Positions 12,600 through 24,320 of a stretch of 64,000 nucleotides of DNA are shown in pieces. Source of the stretch: Armillaria gallica (taxonomy: Eukaryota > Basidiomycota > Agaricomycetes > Agaricales > Physalacriaceae); the NCBI GenBank assembly GCA_037576215.1, contig JBANDB010000005.1:3720001-3784000 (forward strand). Reading direction: 5' to 3'. Both the position numbers and the translations under genes were made by a program. The first letter of the stretch is position 1. The number at the start of each line of letters is the position of its first letter. Below the pieces are notes generated by a model that was not told the DNA's origin, did no database searches, and saw only the letters and a program-made list of their open reading frames with translations.

Positions 12600-13310
12600 T
12601 TGCACCATGTGAGGGAGCATTACATTGAATGTTGAAGGACTTTCTGGTGATCAGGTATCTTTCAATTCCCTTTATTTCACTTCCTTACAACGTCAATTAG
12701 CCTTCATTGCCTTTCCTGGGGACCCAAACTCACAGCATGACTACACCAAACACTCTCTTTAAAGGAAGAGTTGGACGAAATGGGGATCGTGCGGGTGTTC
12801 ATGATCAAGACCAGGTAAATGGTATGTTTGAACTACCTCTTTACTTGTTCCTCTGGACGAACTCTGGCCCAGATTATCTCTATCTTGAAAATTGGTGTTT
12901 ACAAGGTCCTCAGTGTGCTCGCTGACAAATATCTTGTGTGGAGTGGTGTCAAACAGAAAGTAAGGAAATGAGTTCTGATCCCAGTGCATGTAATATCATT
13001 GACCTGTGAATTGAATGCTAGCATTGTCTATCAGCGGTGGCATCCCTAGCTGGTTAAGAAGGCCCCGCCTTGACTAGAGTACTTTCTTTTTCCTTGTTGC
13101 TGTGCTAATTCCTTCAGAAGGTTCAAATTTTCATGGCAAGGGTTGCAATCTCAATGACGGCTCTAGGAAAGACTATGCTGAGCCTAATGATGGTACATAC
13201 ACCTCAAGTACCATAGCACACATGCATCTCCAAGACTTTGGCTTTGTACTGAACCATACAAAGCTGGTGTCACCATACAGGAATACAGTCTGAGTAAGGT
13301 GCTCAGAGGC
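12600..13310 (+). pseudogene. Unknown multi-exon coding remnant
   Basis: Three coding-like segments are separated by GT..AG gaps: a short segment ending at 12654; a segment after an acceptor near 12700 reading AFIAFPGDPNSQHDYTKHS to GVHDQDQ, with a donor GTAAAT at about 12817; and a segment at 13111-13292 reading EGSNFHGKGCNLNDGSRKDY..EPNDG. The peptides look like real protein (balanced composition, short introns), but I do not recognise the family and stops are present (TGA at 13291). Confidence 0.4.
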
Positions 13311-14260
13311 TAGCACAAATATAAAGCAGCAGCCTCGAGTCTTTGCCAGATAACCATCTGCTGCCTATTTCTTATCTTGCTTACTTATGTTCCCTTCTCC
13401 AAAGTAGGGTGGACATCTAACGATAAGATATGCTCAGTGAACTGCTAGCCTAGGTGCGACCAAGCATCTTGGCTTCACTATTCTCCAGCTAACAAATTCC
13501 ATGTAGCGATGTCTTCTTCCAGCTTGTCGCTGACAAGAACCACCCTCTCAGCTGATGCTACCCATTGCAGTATGTCAATACCTGTCCCCACCAGTAACCC
13601 TGCCAATCTTCCCTCACGGTTCCTCAAATGGAGACCACCCTCAATCGCTGCAAGCCATGGCAATCATATCCTGGAACAATGTCATGTACCAGGCAAGATT
13701 GAATATTGGACAATATCTGAGCATGTAGGGCCATGCGCATTGATGGTGGCCCACCCTGGGGGTCAATGATGGTGGCAATAGCCTATGTAGTGGGAAGGGG
13801 TGCTCATTTGGGCAGGTAAAGGTAGGAAGAGTGGGAGAGTGTAACCAGAATGACGATGATCCAATGGTGTACTGCGCTATACTTGCTGTTAGCATCTATA
13901 TGCTGCCACCACTCTCAATACCATGGCAAGTGGTTTACAATTTTATCTACAATCTCAACTACTTTTGTTAAATGAATTATCCTTGCATACATGGTTATTA
14001 TGTATTGGTGTAATCATTAGTTGTTCCTCCATTTTCCCTACACTCTGTCTGAGTCTTGGTTTAAATCCTGCTACATATTTTTGTATATGAACATTTCCTC
14101 ACCAACTGTTTAGTATTCTTTTGAGAGAAGCTTGTCTCATCCAAGCATGGTGTACCATATGTTGCATCCAGTCAGAGTATGCACATAATTCTGCTACATG
14201 TATGTTAAAGAAGACCTAAATAAGATGCGCTCAGGGTGAACTTCTTGTTCGGACCCATGC
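13311..14260. other. Low-information stretch with weak minus-strand ORFs
   Basis: Minus-strand frames at 13478-13663 and 13641-13895 give peptides such as FNLAWYMTLFQDMIAMA that could be a decayed gene, but the plus strand is open in the same place. From about 13.9 to 14.2 kb I see nothing. Confidence 0.25.
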
Positions 14261-14434
14261 CTGCCATGCTCGCAGTGGCCCACTTGGCTAAGTGCTAATC
14301 TCCTTGTGTGCAGGTGGCTCCCTTGTAGGTGCCAATGACGTTATTGTTGCTCAGTGATGAAGTTTTGCGTTTCATGTTTTAGCGTTCAGCGCCCTGATAC
14401 CATGTCTCTTATCTTGAACAAGATTCCCTGCTGT

Positions 14435-15487
14435 TCACCTCAAGCATTGTTGGAAGCTGATGTCCTTGATATGGATGGTAGGCAGTTGACTTCTTTGTAC
14501 CCATGATATTATGATCCCTTGTATTTTCTGGAAATCCATGGTGATGTATTTTCCACGATCTCTGGTGCACCAGCTTGGCTGGAACAGTGCTTCATGTTTT
14601 ATTCCGGTTGGAAGTGTGCGAGTGTGCATTTCATTGGAAATGTGTTCATTGTCACAAGCATGTGAATCACAATATCTGGGCTTCAGATTCATGCTGCCCA
14701 GTGTCGAGTTAATGTCTGTTACACTTGAAAAGCCAAATACCATTTTATTTTCTCCCAGACTTGGAACCCTGCCTCCGGTGTTGCTCACCACCTGACTCTA
14801 GAGTTGTTGAATTCAAAGACTTGGCATTTATTGATGATGAGGTTGTGAACCTACCTTTTTCTCCTGATGCTCTCCATTGGGTGACGGGTCTGAGATGGGT
14901 TTTGCCTGTTTGTCTTCACCGCTGACAAGTATTTTGTTATATGAGAGCTGTTTTCAAGTTTTTTCTTCATTCTCCTTCTGCCTCCAACAAAACTGATCTG
15001 TGTCGCATCCCAGTATGTCTTCAAGTTCAGTCTTTATTTATTGTCTGTACTGATGAATGCGACTAGTATATTTCAGGATACTTCTTCCAAACCGAGCTTT
15101 TGAAAGTCAAGTGTGTATTTAACATCCGATTGTCGTTCCCTACTGAATACATTTTCCTATTTATAGTTACACGTTAGTTGCTCAGCAACAATGCTTCGTG
15201 TTCCCCTTTCTTACGCTTGCCACTTAGCACCTCGATGTTCATGTCTTGGATCCTCCACCAGCATCATTGTTGTCTACCATATTATTGGAGGAGAATGTCT
15301 CTGGTGTGAACAATAGGCAGCTCACTGGTTCGTATTCATGATAATATGATAATTTGTATTTTTCAGAATTTATCCTGCTGACTTCCATCGATTTGTGGTG
15401 TCTCGATGTGGTTGGAATAGTGCTGCATGTTTTATTTAGGGGATCAGACAATGATGTCCCAGGTCTTAGAAATATAGTGAAGCTCAT
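14435..15487 (-). repeat. Two diverged tandem copies of an unknown ORF
   Basis: A segment at about 14440-14620 and another at about 15260-15450 are homologous at DNA level (shared runs such as GGCAGTTGACTTC/GGCAGCTCACTGG, CATGATATTATGAT/CATGATAATATGAT and AGTGCTTCATGTTTTATT/AGTGCTGCATGTTTTATT). They are offset by about 820 bp. The longest frames are on the minus strand (14435-14791, 118 codons; 15239-15487, 82 codons), and both carry related residues. The product is not recognised. Either the gene is duplicated or each copy belongs to a longer repeat. Confidence 0.45.
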
Positions 15488-15689
15488 ACTGGAATGATTG
15501 GATAATGCACACTTGACCCAGTCAATGGCAACAGGCTCACTGTCTCTTTTGCAAAAGATGGTACCAATTTAAACGAGTAGTATATCCTTCCTTGGGGCTG
15601 ATTTCAGTTCACATAAATGGTACCCTCATGTACATATTTCGAATTCATGTCCCTGTTTGATTCCTATGATTCGTCAGTCAGTACAGAAG

Positions 15690-16272
15690 GAACCAGATAA
15701 GTAAAAGGGGAAGAATCTGGGGCCAGCACGAAGCTGCCACTACTGGATGAGTATCTGGAGGAGAGAAAAGCACATCCAAAGTGCTATTTTGGTTTCAAAA
15801 AGTCGCAGGCAACTGCACTCCAATCACAGATGACCCCACTGATGGTACACAACCCTGAAGAATTAAGTTCTTCAGGTATTCCCACATTGCAGTCTATTAA
15901 TGTACCAGACACTGCTTCAATGAGTGTGGCTGGTGATCTGGATCCTATTCAAGATCCTCTCTTTGATATCACTGATGACCTTTAATGGAGAGTGGATGAG
16001 GATGCTCTTGATGACTCAGAGCTGGCTTGGGACCTTTACAATGATCAGGTGGAAATGGACACTGACATTGACTCAGAGCTGCTTGATCTAATACCCCTTG
16101 CATCACTGTTCAATTTTGACTCTCGAGAGTAGATCATGGTTCATGAACATAGTGCCACAAAAAGCTTGAAAGAGAAACTGGAGCTGTATGAATTAGCAGA
16201 TCTTGATGTGGAGGGAGATCCTGATGAATTTTCAATAGATATTGATTCCACTCTACAGTCAATAATGTAACT
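15690..16272 (+). pseudogene. Acidic unknown ORF with two stops
   Basis: A single frame reads LPLLDEYLEERKAHPKCYFG through a Ser/Thr-rich middle into acidic repeats (DEDALDDSELAWDL; DTDIDSELLDLIPL) and ends DSTLQSIM before TAA at about 16269. It is broken by TAA near 15984 and TAG near 16131. The acidic, Asp/Ser-rich C-terminus resembles activation-like tails of transposon-linked proteins, but there is no recognised domain. Its neighbour at 14.4-15.5 kb may belong to the same element. Confidence 0.4.
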
Positions 16273-16491
16273 AATGGCTAGTCATACAAATTACAATATT
16301 GCTATATTGTACTACTCATCAAGAGCCAGCTGTATTGCGGAACATCTGCTGTAGTGGCTGACATGTGGCTGTGCTTGACTGCCTTGTGGCTGTATGAGTA
16401 AAGTTGCCATCATTTGGTGACCATGACAGTGGTGACTTCGCAACAGTTGTAACTTTGGCGACTGTTCCATGACACACACAACACTGATTCA

Positions 16492-16934
16492 ATGTGTTAC
16501 AAACAACTCCAGGGTGTGCCTGTCTTCATCATCTTGAATGCTGGACTCATATTGAAGCAATTGCCATTTGCAGTGAAAGTGGAGATGGCAATAAACAACT
16601 TCAAGGAGAGTGTGTTTGTCAGCAATGTTGTCAGAGCATTCAGTCCCATTCTGTTGTGGCTATCTCTACATCTTTCTTCTCTGCTTCTCTCAAAATGGTG
16701 TGCTGCAATGTTGCACTTGCTCAGTGCTTGCATTTTGTTGTTTCCAAGGACCCAAGTTCTGCTGCTCCTGCTACTTCACTTTTTCTTGAATGGTGGTGTA
16801 CTGCAAAAGGCATGCTTGACTTGGTGTTTGCATTTTGTTGGTTCCATTCCACACTGGACCCTGCTATTCCTGCTGCCATGTGGTTCTTCAAAATTGTGTG
16901 CTGCAACTAAAGCACTGCATGGTTTCCCTAATAC
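16492..16934 (+). other. ORF-dense segment with internal ~95-bp duplication
   Basis: Two plus-strand frames and two minus-strand frames are open together, so an ORF here proves little. The segment contains two diverged copies of a unit about 95 bp long, each with a TTGCATTTTGTTG core followed by a CTGCT-rich stretch (about 16695-16790 and 16790-16885). It is truncated on the right by L3. Confidence 0.35.
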
Positions 16935-16938
16935 CTGG

Positions 16939-18577
16939 TGATGTGCTTGGTAACAGGCAGTGCACAAATGCAACAAGTGTCTAGATCATCAATCTAGATA
17001 CTAAATCACACACATACACACAATCACCAATGTTAAGTTTGAGGGTGAGTATGGTAAAAGCACTCATGGTGTACTTAGATATCAATAATCAATTGAGTTT
17101 GCTTCAAAACAACTTCAATTCAAGTCTAGAAGTGTTTACATAAGATACTCTAATCGTGATAGCAAGGTATATGAATGTGGGGAGTTTGTAAGGTGTAATT
17201 TGAGTGGTTTAGACTCAAAATAACTTCATCTAGGAGAGCTGATAAGGCTTTAACTAGAGAAGCTTTAACAAATCAAACAATCAAAGACCTAGAGGTCTAC
17301 AAAGAGTGTACTTGCTTTGGAGTACACAGACTCGATTACAACACAAGCACATGCACTTGTGACAAAGAACCAAAGTTCTACAAAGAGTACACTAACTCTA
17401 CAAAGAACTCACAGGTCCTGGCTTCAAGTACAAGACTTGCAAAGAGTACACTGACTCATTAACTGTTCAAACTTAAAGAGTTCTAGGACTTATTTCACTT
17501 CAACTAGGCAATGTCTTTGGTCTGTGGTCAACTTAGTATGTTTAGATCACTTTAGTTGGTGAGAGAGCACAAGGCCTTTGTATGTGGAGCAGTTCAATTA
17601 ACTAGCAAGATACAAACATAGGGATAACTCTTCTTCCTACTTAGTTCTTCTAGATTACTTGTAGCTGTTCTTTTATGATTGACTTGGTAAACTTAATTCA
17701 CTTCAGTCAAGGATATGCACTTAAAACCAGTGATTGATTAGGTAGCTATAAGGCTACTAGCACAAATGTAGGGGAATGCTTTCCTGCCATTATGTGTCTA
17801 GTCACTGCTAATTTATATGATTCCTAGCCTAGGTACAGGAGCTTGTATCTAAAAGTAACTATGGTACAAGCTTTGGGTATAAATACAAATGATGAGTAAT
17901 TAATTTACAAGGATTGTGCTATTCCAAGGTTTCTATTCAGTTGAATGGAATGACTAGTGGTCATTCTATTATCAAAGAGTGCCCTAATGGTCTGCAGGAA
18001 CTCCTTGCTTCTCCTTCATGCCTTGCTACATAGATTCTATTCAATACTGCAGCTTGTGTGGTATTTCAAAGATGTAACCACTGATTGTGATTGATTGTCA
18101 GACCAAGATTGTATTGCTTCAATCACTGCACAATCTTAGTTAGCTATCTCAGTACCAAGCATCAGTTATTCAGTTATTCCAGGTTTATTCATGTTCTAGA
18201 CTAAGTTCATTTCACAGTGTGGATTGTTGTGGACTTAGCAATTCTTTTCTAGATTCATTCAAGTTGTCAAGATGACAAGTAATCTAGTTCTTCTGTTTTC
18301 TGCTTTTAGTTTGCAACCCATCTTGATGTGTCCTCTGGTTCCAACTGTAGATAGTCTTGTTTTGGACAGGGAATAGTGTCCTATACTGAAGGCTTATAGA
18401 GTTGACTTGTCTAGATGTTGCTTCTAAGTCTGTTCTAGTATTGCCTGGCTCACTATCTTATGTAGTCCTTTAGCTATCAGTGTAAAGCCTTCACTATGGC
18501 TCTTAGTACCACTTGTAGACTGTGTTATTTGATAGAAAATTGCAAAATCTATGGGTAGCCTGATACCAAGTGTATCA
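16939..18577 (+). repeat. Solo LTR L3, CpG-poor sister of L2
   Basis: This 1639-bp repeat is collinear with L2 from end to end. In the first 75 bp the two copies differ at four positions, all of them CG in L2 and TG or CA here. The ends are TGATGTGC..GTATCA. Flanks are CTGG (16935-16938) and CCAG (18578-18581), both one transition from CCGG. It is non-coding. It lies immediately next to the 3' side of the minus-strand hAT gene. Confidence 0.8.
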
Positions 18578-18801
18578 CCAGATGCATCTGTGGACAGACC
18601 CAGCTCCAGGTCTTGAGCAACACCTTGAAATGACACCTGCAGACCCACAGGTCTGAGTCAGGAAACAGATCCAATTGTAGTTACCAATGGTAGGTCCATC
18701 GATGGTTGACCTGCCCAAGACTTGTGGAAACTTACACAAATTTATGATGAAGAAATAAAATACAATTGACAAAAAGAAAAGTATAGTATTGGTTAATTAA
18801 A

Positions 18802-19816
18802 CTAAGTCTTGTTAGTAGCCCCACTTGGTTTCTTGCCACTGTTGTTAGGTCTTTTAGACTTGTTGAAAAACTCTGCAAGCTCATCCTTATCAATAAGACC
18901 CAGTCACTTGACCCACAAATTGAGAGCTGTTTGATCAATTGTAGATTCTGTGGACAGATTATGGTGACATTTTGTAATGTTTGGCCCTCCATGTGAAAAG
19001 AGTCACTCCACATCTGTTGATGTTGCTTAAATAAAACATCAGTTATAAAAATGAATGCAAAAACAAAAATGTACCTGATGCTAAGAGGAAATCTAAGGCC
19101 ATTTGAGCCAAGATGCCTTTTGGTGTAATACAGGGAATCTTTTCTGACTTGTCATGGAAGTCTAGGAGACTTGTCCAGTAGTGAAGGGGATTGTTGAGGT
19201 CTTCAATAATGGAATCATGAAGGTACTGTTGAGGTTTCTACTGGGCCAGCACTTTCACATGCAGATGGTGCTTGTAAATATGTATATACAGTAGTTATGT
19301 GGTATTTTTGATTGTTCAATCAGATACTTTTACCACCATCTTGTGACCATTTCATGCTCTTCCAGCATCCATTTAGTGCCTGTCTTATGATCTTTTAGTG
19401 CTCCTCAGCTTCTTTATCTTAACAGGTACTTCTCTAGAACATCAGTATTGTTATTCTTGTGATAGTGTTTCTTCAGCAAATCAGAGAGATTCTTAGACAA
19501 TGACTTTTCTAAGTCCTACAAGAAGATACTTAGTTGATAAAATGCATCAAAATAGGCTACTGACCTGATTATCCAGACTAGGAGTGCTGACAGTTGATTT
19601 AGAATGCTTGTTCCAGACTTCTCGCATAATTTCATAACAGCAATCTACCCACTCAGGCTCCCAGTTCTGTTCATGGAAGTATTCAGTTTTGTAAGCAGGA
19701 TATAGCACTGAGAAAACAGATTAACAATATGCATAAGACCAACAACAAAGACTCACTCATTGCCATTCAGTACATATAGGAGTCATCAGTCTTTAAATAG
19801 TATTTGCAAAGGACAG
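18802..19816 (-). pseudogene. hAT transposase hAT-2, C-terminal part
   Basis: On the minus strand, just after L4, the frame resumes with LCKYYLKTDDSYMY, followed after an intron by LYPAYKTEYFHEQNWEPEWV, the hAT segment that precedes the dimerisation domain. A further intron with AG acceptor leads to a Lys-rich stretch, and then ILAQMALDFLLAS joins ATSTDVE-stop-LFSHGG and HHNLSTES. This is the hAT C-terminal dimerisation motif, with a stop at the position that is normally Arg (ATSVDVERAFS). It ends at TAG 18802-18804 with a Lys/Asn-rich tail. The frame carries several further stops. Confidence 0.82.
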
Positions 19817-21264
19817 TGATGAACCTAGAGACTCCTGCAGGCAGAAAACACAAGACCAGTTATGGCTAGTGTAGTCAAACACAGAATCTGAAGGCAGGTT
19901 CTAGTGAGTCTAGTCTTGCACCTCCATGTGATGACTATAGCTTCCTAGGGGTGTAGTGAAGTATTGCTACAGGTGTTATGACTCTCTGAAGGATGTACAG
20001 AGTCTCAAAGTATGTATGCGAACTTTCTTAGAAGGAAAGGGATGCATAAATATGGATGTTTGCTGAGTAGGGGTGACCTATATGCAGTATGAACTATGTG
20101 GTGTCAAAATCTTGGCTGCAAATTTTGTTGAAGAACTCTATGTGAGTTAACAAAGCTAGAGCTCTAGATGTGAGTGAGGTTTTGTTCAAGATAAAGTATG
20201 CACAAGCAAGATACAGCTCTAAATGATCCTAATATCAAGAAAGTTAATATCAATTTTGAGTCAAATTTAAAAGGGCAACCATAGCAAACTTTTCCTTCTA
20301 TTGAAAAGGTAGCTAGGGCCCCAGGTGTCCAACTCTATAAGAGTTAAGTGGTGTTGTTTCTTAAGTTTGGAAACAGTTGTACTGGGTTGTTAGTGGCTAA
20401 AGGGCTTCAATCCTAGCTTTGGATTGCTCTTTAAAGTGCACAGGTATGCAAGCGAACTTAAGACATCAAGGATGCCATGCAAGAGTAACCAGTAAAGGTT
20501 TCCTAGCAAAGGTAAGCACATGAAGCTATAGATAACTTTTGTTAGCAAAGAGAAAGTTCACTAAGTGTTATTTCTCTAATGAACAGTAAAGAAGCAATAA
20601 CTTTGGGTGTGTGTATTGAATCTAGGAGGTGTGTAAGGTACTTGTGGGCAAGTAACTTCCTTGGGGTTCATCTCCTCTTCTCCCTCTCTTTAGTTAGCTA
20701 CTTTTATACTACTTTGAGAATTACTTGTATATAAGCTACATTTGTCCTTGCTCTGTTAATTTACAACACAAGTGAACTATTTACTGTGCAATAGAGTATT
20801 CTTGTCCTTTCTTTACTAATGCTGAGTTGAGATCTGTTAGCAGCTGTGCAACTCCAAGAACTACACAACTGTGCATAGCTGTGCATAACTGTGCATGTAG
20901 CTTCAGTTACTATGCAATGCTGCTGCAAAGTGAACTTCCTGTGCATTTACTAAGCCATGGACTGTGTCAAGTAAACAGCCTTGGTAAGGCTTTAACTGCT
21001 GCTGACTGTAGCAAATTATAATAGTTCACTAACTTGTTATTAAAGTTGCATAACAGGATTCAAGTCTTTTACAGCTACTCCAAGTGATCTGGAAACTCTA
21101 GGATGAGGTTTTGGAATACTTTTGGAGTGGTTTGATAGGATTCATAATCAAAGTGCCTGACAATCATGGCTGTGCTTTGATATGGAGGTTTAGAAGGAGT
21201 GGAATATCACTAGATCATTATAGATCCATGAATTTATGAGTGTACAGAGCCTGGAGATTCATCA
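19817..21264 (+). repeat. Solo LTR L4, CpG-poor sister of L5
   Basis: It starts TGATGAACCTAGAGACTCC and ends GGAGATTCATCA, with TG..CA ends and an inverted repeat. It is collinear with L5 but about 125 bp longer. Within the first 120 bp L5 has six CpG and L4 none; five of the six are TG or CA here. It splits the hAT-2 reading frame: removing it joins IQACT to LCKYYLK. The 4-bp flanks are ACAG (19813-19816) and ATGG (21265-21268), a degraded duplication. Confidence 0.78.
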
Positions 21265-22856
21265 ATGGTGCAAGCTTGAATTGCAACTGCATGTACATTA
21301 GTGAAGAGTTTAGTATTGGTGATCATGTCTTCTAATTGACTAATTATCTCATCAAACATTGGAATTACCTTGTGTATAAGAGGCATTCCTGACTGAGACA
21401 TTTGAAAAGTAGCTGATGCAAGCATCTGATCTAATATTAAAACAGTGAAAATAACAGAAGAAAAATACATACAAGAAATATTGGTTCAAGCTGTACCAGG
21501 AACATTCATTTGTCATCATTGAGTTTGAACTTGCATAGTTTTTTTGTTATCCTCATTCCATTTATTGATATGGCAGAATGCATTAAGGGCAGGCTGAAGT
21601 TTGAGAGCATGCAGTAAAATGGTTCCCTTCAATATAGCATTGCATCTTAGATCACCATCCTTAGCCTCAAGCTCATTGAGATCATCCAATACCATGAGGA
21701 GTTCATTGAGCATTGCCTCTTATTTACTGAAACTTAATTCTTCTAGCAATTTCTGCTCCTCAGCATCCAGTTCATTGTCATTGTTGTCATCCAGCCAAGA
21801 ATTGTTGTCATCATTGTGGAAACCTTGGTTGGTGGTTTTGGCCTTCTTGATAAAGTAATGAAAGATGGCCTAGATAATAATTATAAGAAGCCACACTGCA
21901 AAAAGATGAAGTCTACCTTGTTTGCAAGGTCAAATATATGTCCTGCACAAAGCATACAGGTTTTTGGACCCACAATGTGAGTACTTGGAAGTTTTCCAGA
22001 ACCCTTCAGAGAGCAAGTCATGATTACATTGTTTGATGTGTTATCACTAGGAAGTGATAAAAGCTTGTCAATGATCCCATAGTTGTGAAGTGTTTGCAGA
22101 TGGCCTTGGCAAGATTGGCCCCAGTGTGAGATTTTTTCATACTGATGATAGTCAGTGATATATAGTGAAGCAAAGAAATCACTCACTGCACCATGTCTAA
22201 TGTGAGAACTTGCATCTTTCCATCAGCAACCCAAACAGTGACTAGGTTGAGTAACAAAAGTTTTAAGGTGCAGACCAACTGTCCTGCACAACATGAATTC
22301 TTCCTCTTATGTTCTATAGAAAACAGCATTGTAAATCAGTATTATAGCTAGTTGATCAATCAGTTGATGTACCTAAAGAAGCTCTGCCACCCACTTCTTG
22401 ACCAGCATATAGACATTTTTGACATCATGAGATAGAGTATCTGCCAATGGAATTTGAACATCTTTGTTAAACATACACAATATACCATGATATTCCTCAT
22501 ACTCAGTGAAGGCATAAGGGACATGATGCCTTGCAGCAAGCTTTACCTCCTTTACATGAAGATGACCAAAACTATATGTTGAGCCTTGCACAAAGGGTAG
22601 CAGGGACAATTGCATGAGTGTAGACTCATTGTCATCACCACTAATAGGAGGTTTGCAGTGCTGTTATCATAAAATGCATGATAGACTTTGATAGATTTGT
22701 CACTATAAAGCAGTCAGAACAAGAATGGGCTGTTTGGAGAACTCACATACTGTTTGCAAGTAAAGACTTGCTACTATTTGTCCATCTTGGCATTCCAGGA
22801 AACCACAACATCAGCAAGATAATGTTCATAAGCAGAGACCAACCATTTATGTCACA
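21265..22856 (-). pseudogene. hAT transposase hAT-2, N-terminal and central part
   Basis: Read on the minus strand after the Helitron: a Trp/Lys/Cys-containing segment (WNAKMDK..FTCKQ) that may be a BED-type zinc finger, then KLAARHHVPYAFTEYEEYHG to KNVYMLVKKWVAELL, an intron near 22300-22380, and the RNase H-fold core with HTGANLAKAICKHF, GIIDKLLSLPSDNTSNNVIM and CAGHIFDLANKV. In hAT proteins the Asp in SDN is a catalytic-core residue, and it is retained. An acidic linker and PLIHKVIPMFDEIISQ follow, up to the L4 insertion. Stops and small frameshifts make it non-functional. Confidence 0.8.
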
Positions 22857-23016
22857 CAAGCCTATGCCCCGTGTCTTTGTCATGATTGCCGGACCCTCAT
22901 ACCTCGGGTCCTGGCAACCTGACTACGACACAGGACTTCGGCTTGTTGGGGCCCGCCCCAAACCCGGCTTATTACTTGGGAGTGTCAGTTATTAGTTCAG
23001 AAACAAATATGTATTA

Positions 23017-24316
23017 TCAATGTAATAGAGCCTCAGGGTATATAATATTCAAAGTATTTGTACCTTTTTTTGTATCTGGAAAGAGAACTCAAATCCGTTG
23101 CCAGAAGTGCAACAGCTAAGTGCTACATACAGTTGTCCATGAGAAAAAACAGGAGTACATAAATCTAATCCAACATAAGTAACTGACTATCCTTGAGACT
23201 TGTTGATTGTCATTACAAAAGCCAACCTGACTGGAAATTGGCGACGTGAAAATGCAATAGGAAGTTCAGCTGTATCTGCATTGATTGTGATGCATGGGAT
23301 GAAAACAGCCTTGCCTGCATTGTTACCACTGAGAAGACAACATTCTAATACATGAGGACGGAAACATGTGAGAATCATCCGTGTCCCATTGCATAGGCCA
23401 TTTGCTGGATCCAGATTGCGGAGAAGCATAAGAGGACATCCAACTTTGAGAGCCAGCTTTGCACGTGGCAATCCAGAGACATTGAAATTTTGCAGAAACT
23501 TCACTGGATAAAGAGTAGCAGCATCATCCAACTCTTCCTCTATTGTCTTGTCTGTACTCCAATAAACTGTCTCTTGTCCTGGAAACATATCCAGAACCTG
23601 TTGATTGATTTCATCAATATCATCATTGCATCCAGAGAGAATTGTTCGTTCTAAAAAGAAGTGGTCTTGGAAGTGGCCAGCTTGAATGTTTGGATAGATA
23701 TATTTAATGAGTTCAGAGAGTGAATTGTTGGCCAGATGTATAGAAGCAGGAAGAGTGATGGTATGATCATCAATAAGTCCTTCACCTGCACCAACAGTAA
23801 GTAGCCAATGGGCAAACTCTACATTTTTAGGAGTCTGATCCAGGCACATGTTTTTCTTTAAATGAATGACTTCAATGTGAGGCCATAAAGGTGAATGGCA
23901 AAATGAAGCTGCAACAATCTGCTCCCATGATCCTCATGAAACAACTGGTAATGTCTGACAAAAGTCTCTTAAAATAAATAATCAGAAAGGACAATCTATA
24001 GTAACTCAGAATAAACACACATACCACCAAAAAGTACAGTTTTTCCACCAAAAGGAACATCCTTATTGCAGACATCATGAAGAGTACAATCAACAGTCTC
24101 AATATCATGTTGGTTCTGCATAGGAACTTCATCCCAAATGATGAGAGAAGTTCTACAAAGAAGTTCAGCTAAGTGAGTCCCTCTACAAATGCTGCATGTT
24201 GTATCATCACGTGAGGGAATTGGAATTTTGAAGGTGCTGTGGCTTGTACGCCCTCCAACTAAGAGAATTGCTGATATACCAGAGGAGGCACAGGTCAATG
24301 CAATCTTTCCTTCAGC
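23017..24316 (-). pseudogene. Helitron helicase, part after L5
   Basis: Minus-strand frame: SSGISAILLVGGRTSHSTF, then SLIIWDEVPMQNQHDIE (Walker B) and GGKTVLFGG. A candidate intron (GTATGT..AAGAG, about 58 bp) joins in frame to DFCQTLPVVS, a stop TGA, and GSWEQIVAA. The 220-codon ORF 23187-23849 carries the C-terminal helicase domain to NKSQG, where TAG replaces a likely CAG. After it, [20 protein letters not shown] can still be read. The number of lesions is small: this copy died recently compared with copy 1. Confidence 0.85.
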
Positions 24317-24320
24317 ACGA

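Larger units (their letters stand above)
7491..14288. mobile_element. Candidate 6.8-kb inverted-repeat element
   Basis: The left sequence CTTAGCCGAAGTGGGCCACT, continuing GCGAGCATGGCAGG (7487-7520), recurs in inverted orientation at 14261-14291 with one base deleted. Homology continues weakly inward through GGTCCGAA and CACCCT. TA lies outside GCC at both ends, which would suit a TA duplication. Inside are solo LTR L2, a 386-bp MITE-like insert, a minus-strand coding remnant (8.7-9.3 kb) and a plus-strand multi-exon remnant (12.6-13.3 kb). No transposase is recognised, so this could also be two related single ends rather than one element. Confidence 0.45.

Noticed and set aside
13028..13130. 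tRNA-like string TAGCTGGTTAAGAAGGCC with a later GGTTCAAAT
   Set aside because: The A-box-like and B-box-like words are too far apart and no acceptor stem or cloverleaf could be formed.
16492..16941. 149- and 138-codon overlapping ORFs as genes
   Set aside because: Four frames are open at once and the segment is internally duplicated; composition explains the ORFs.
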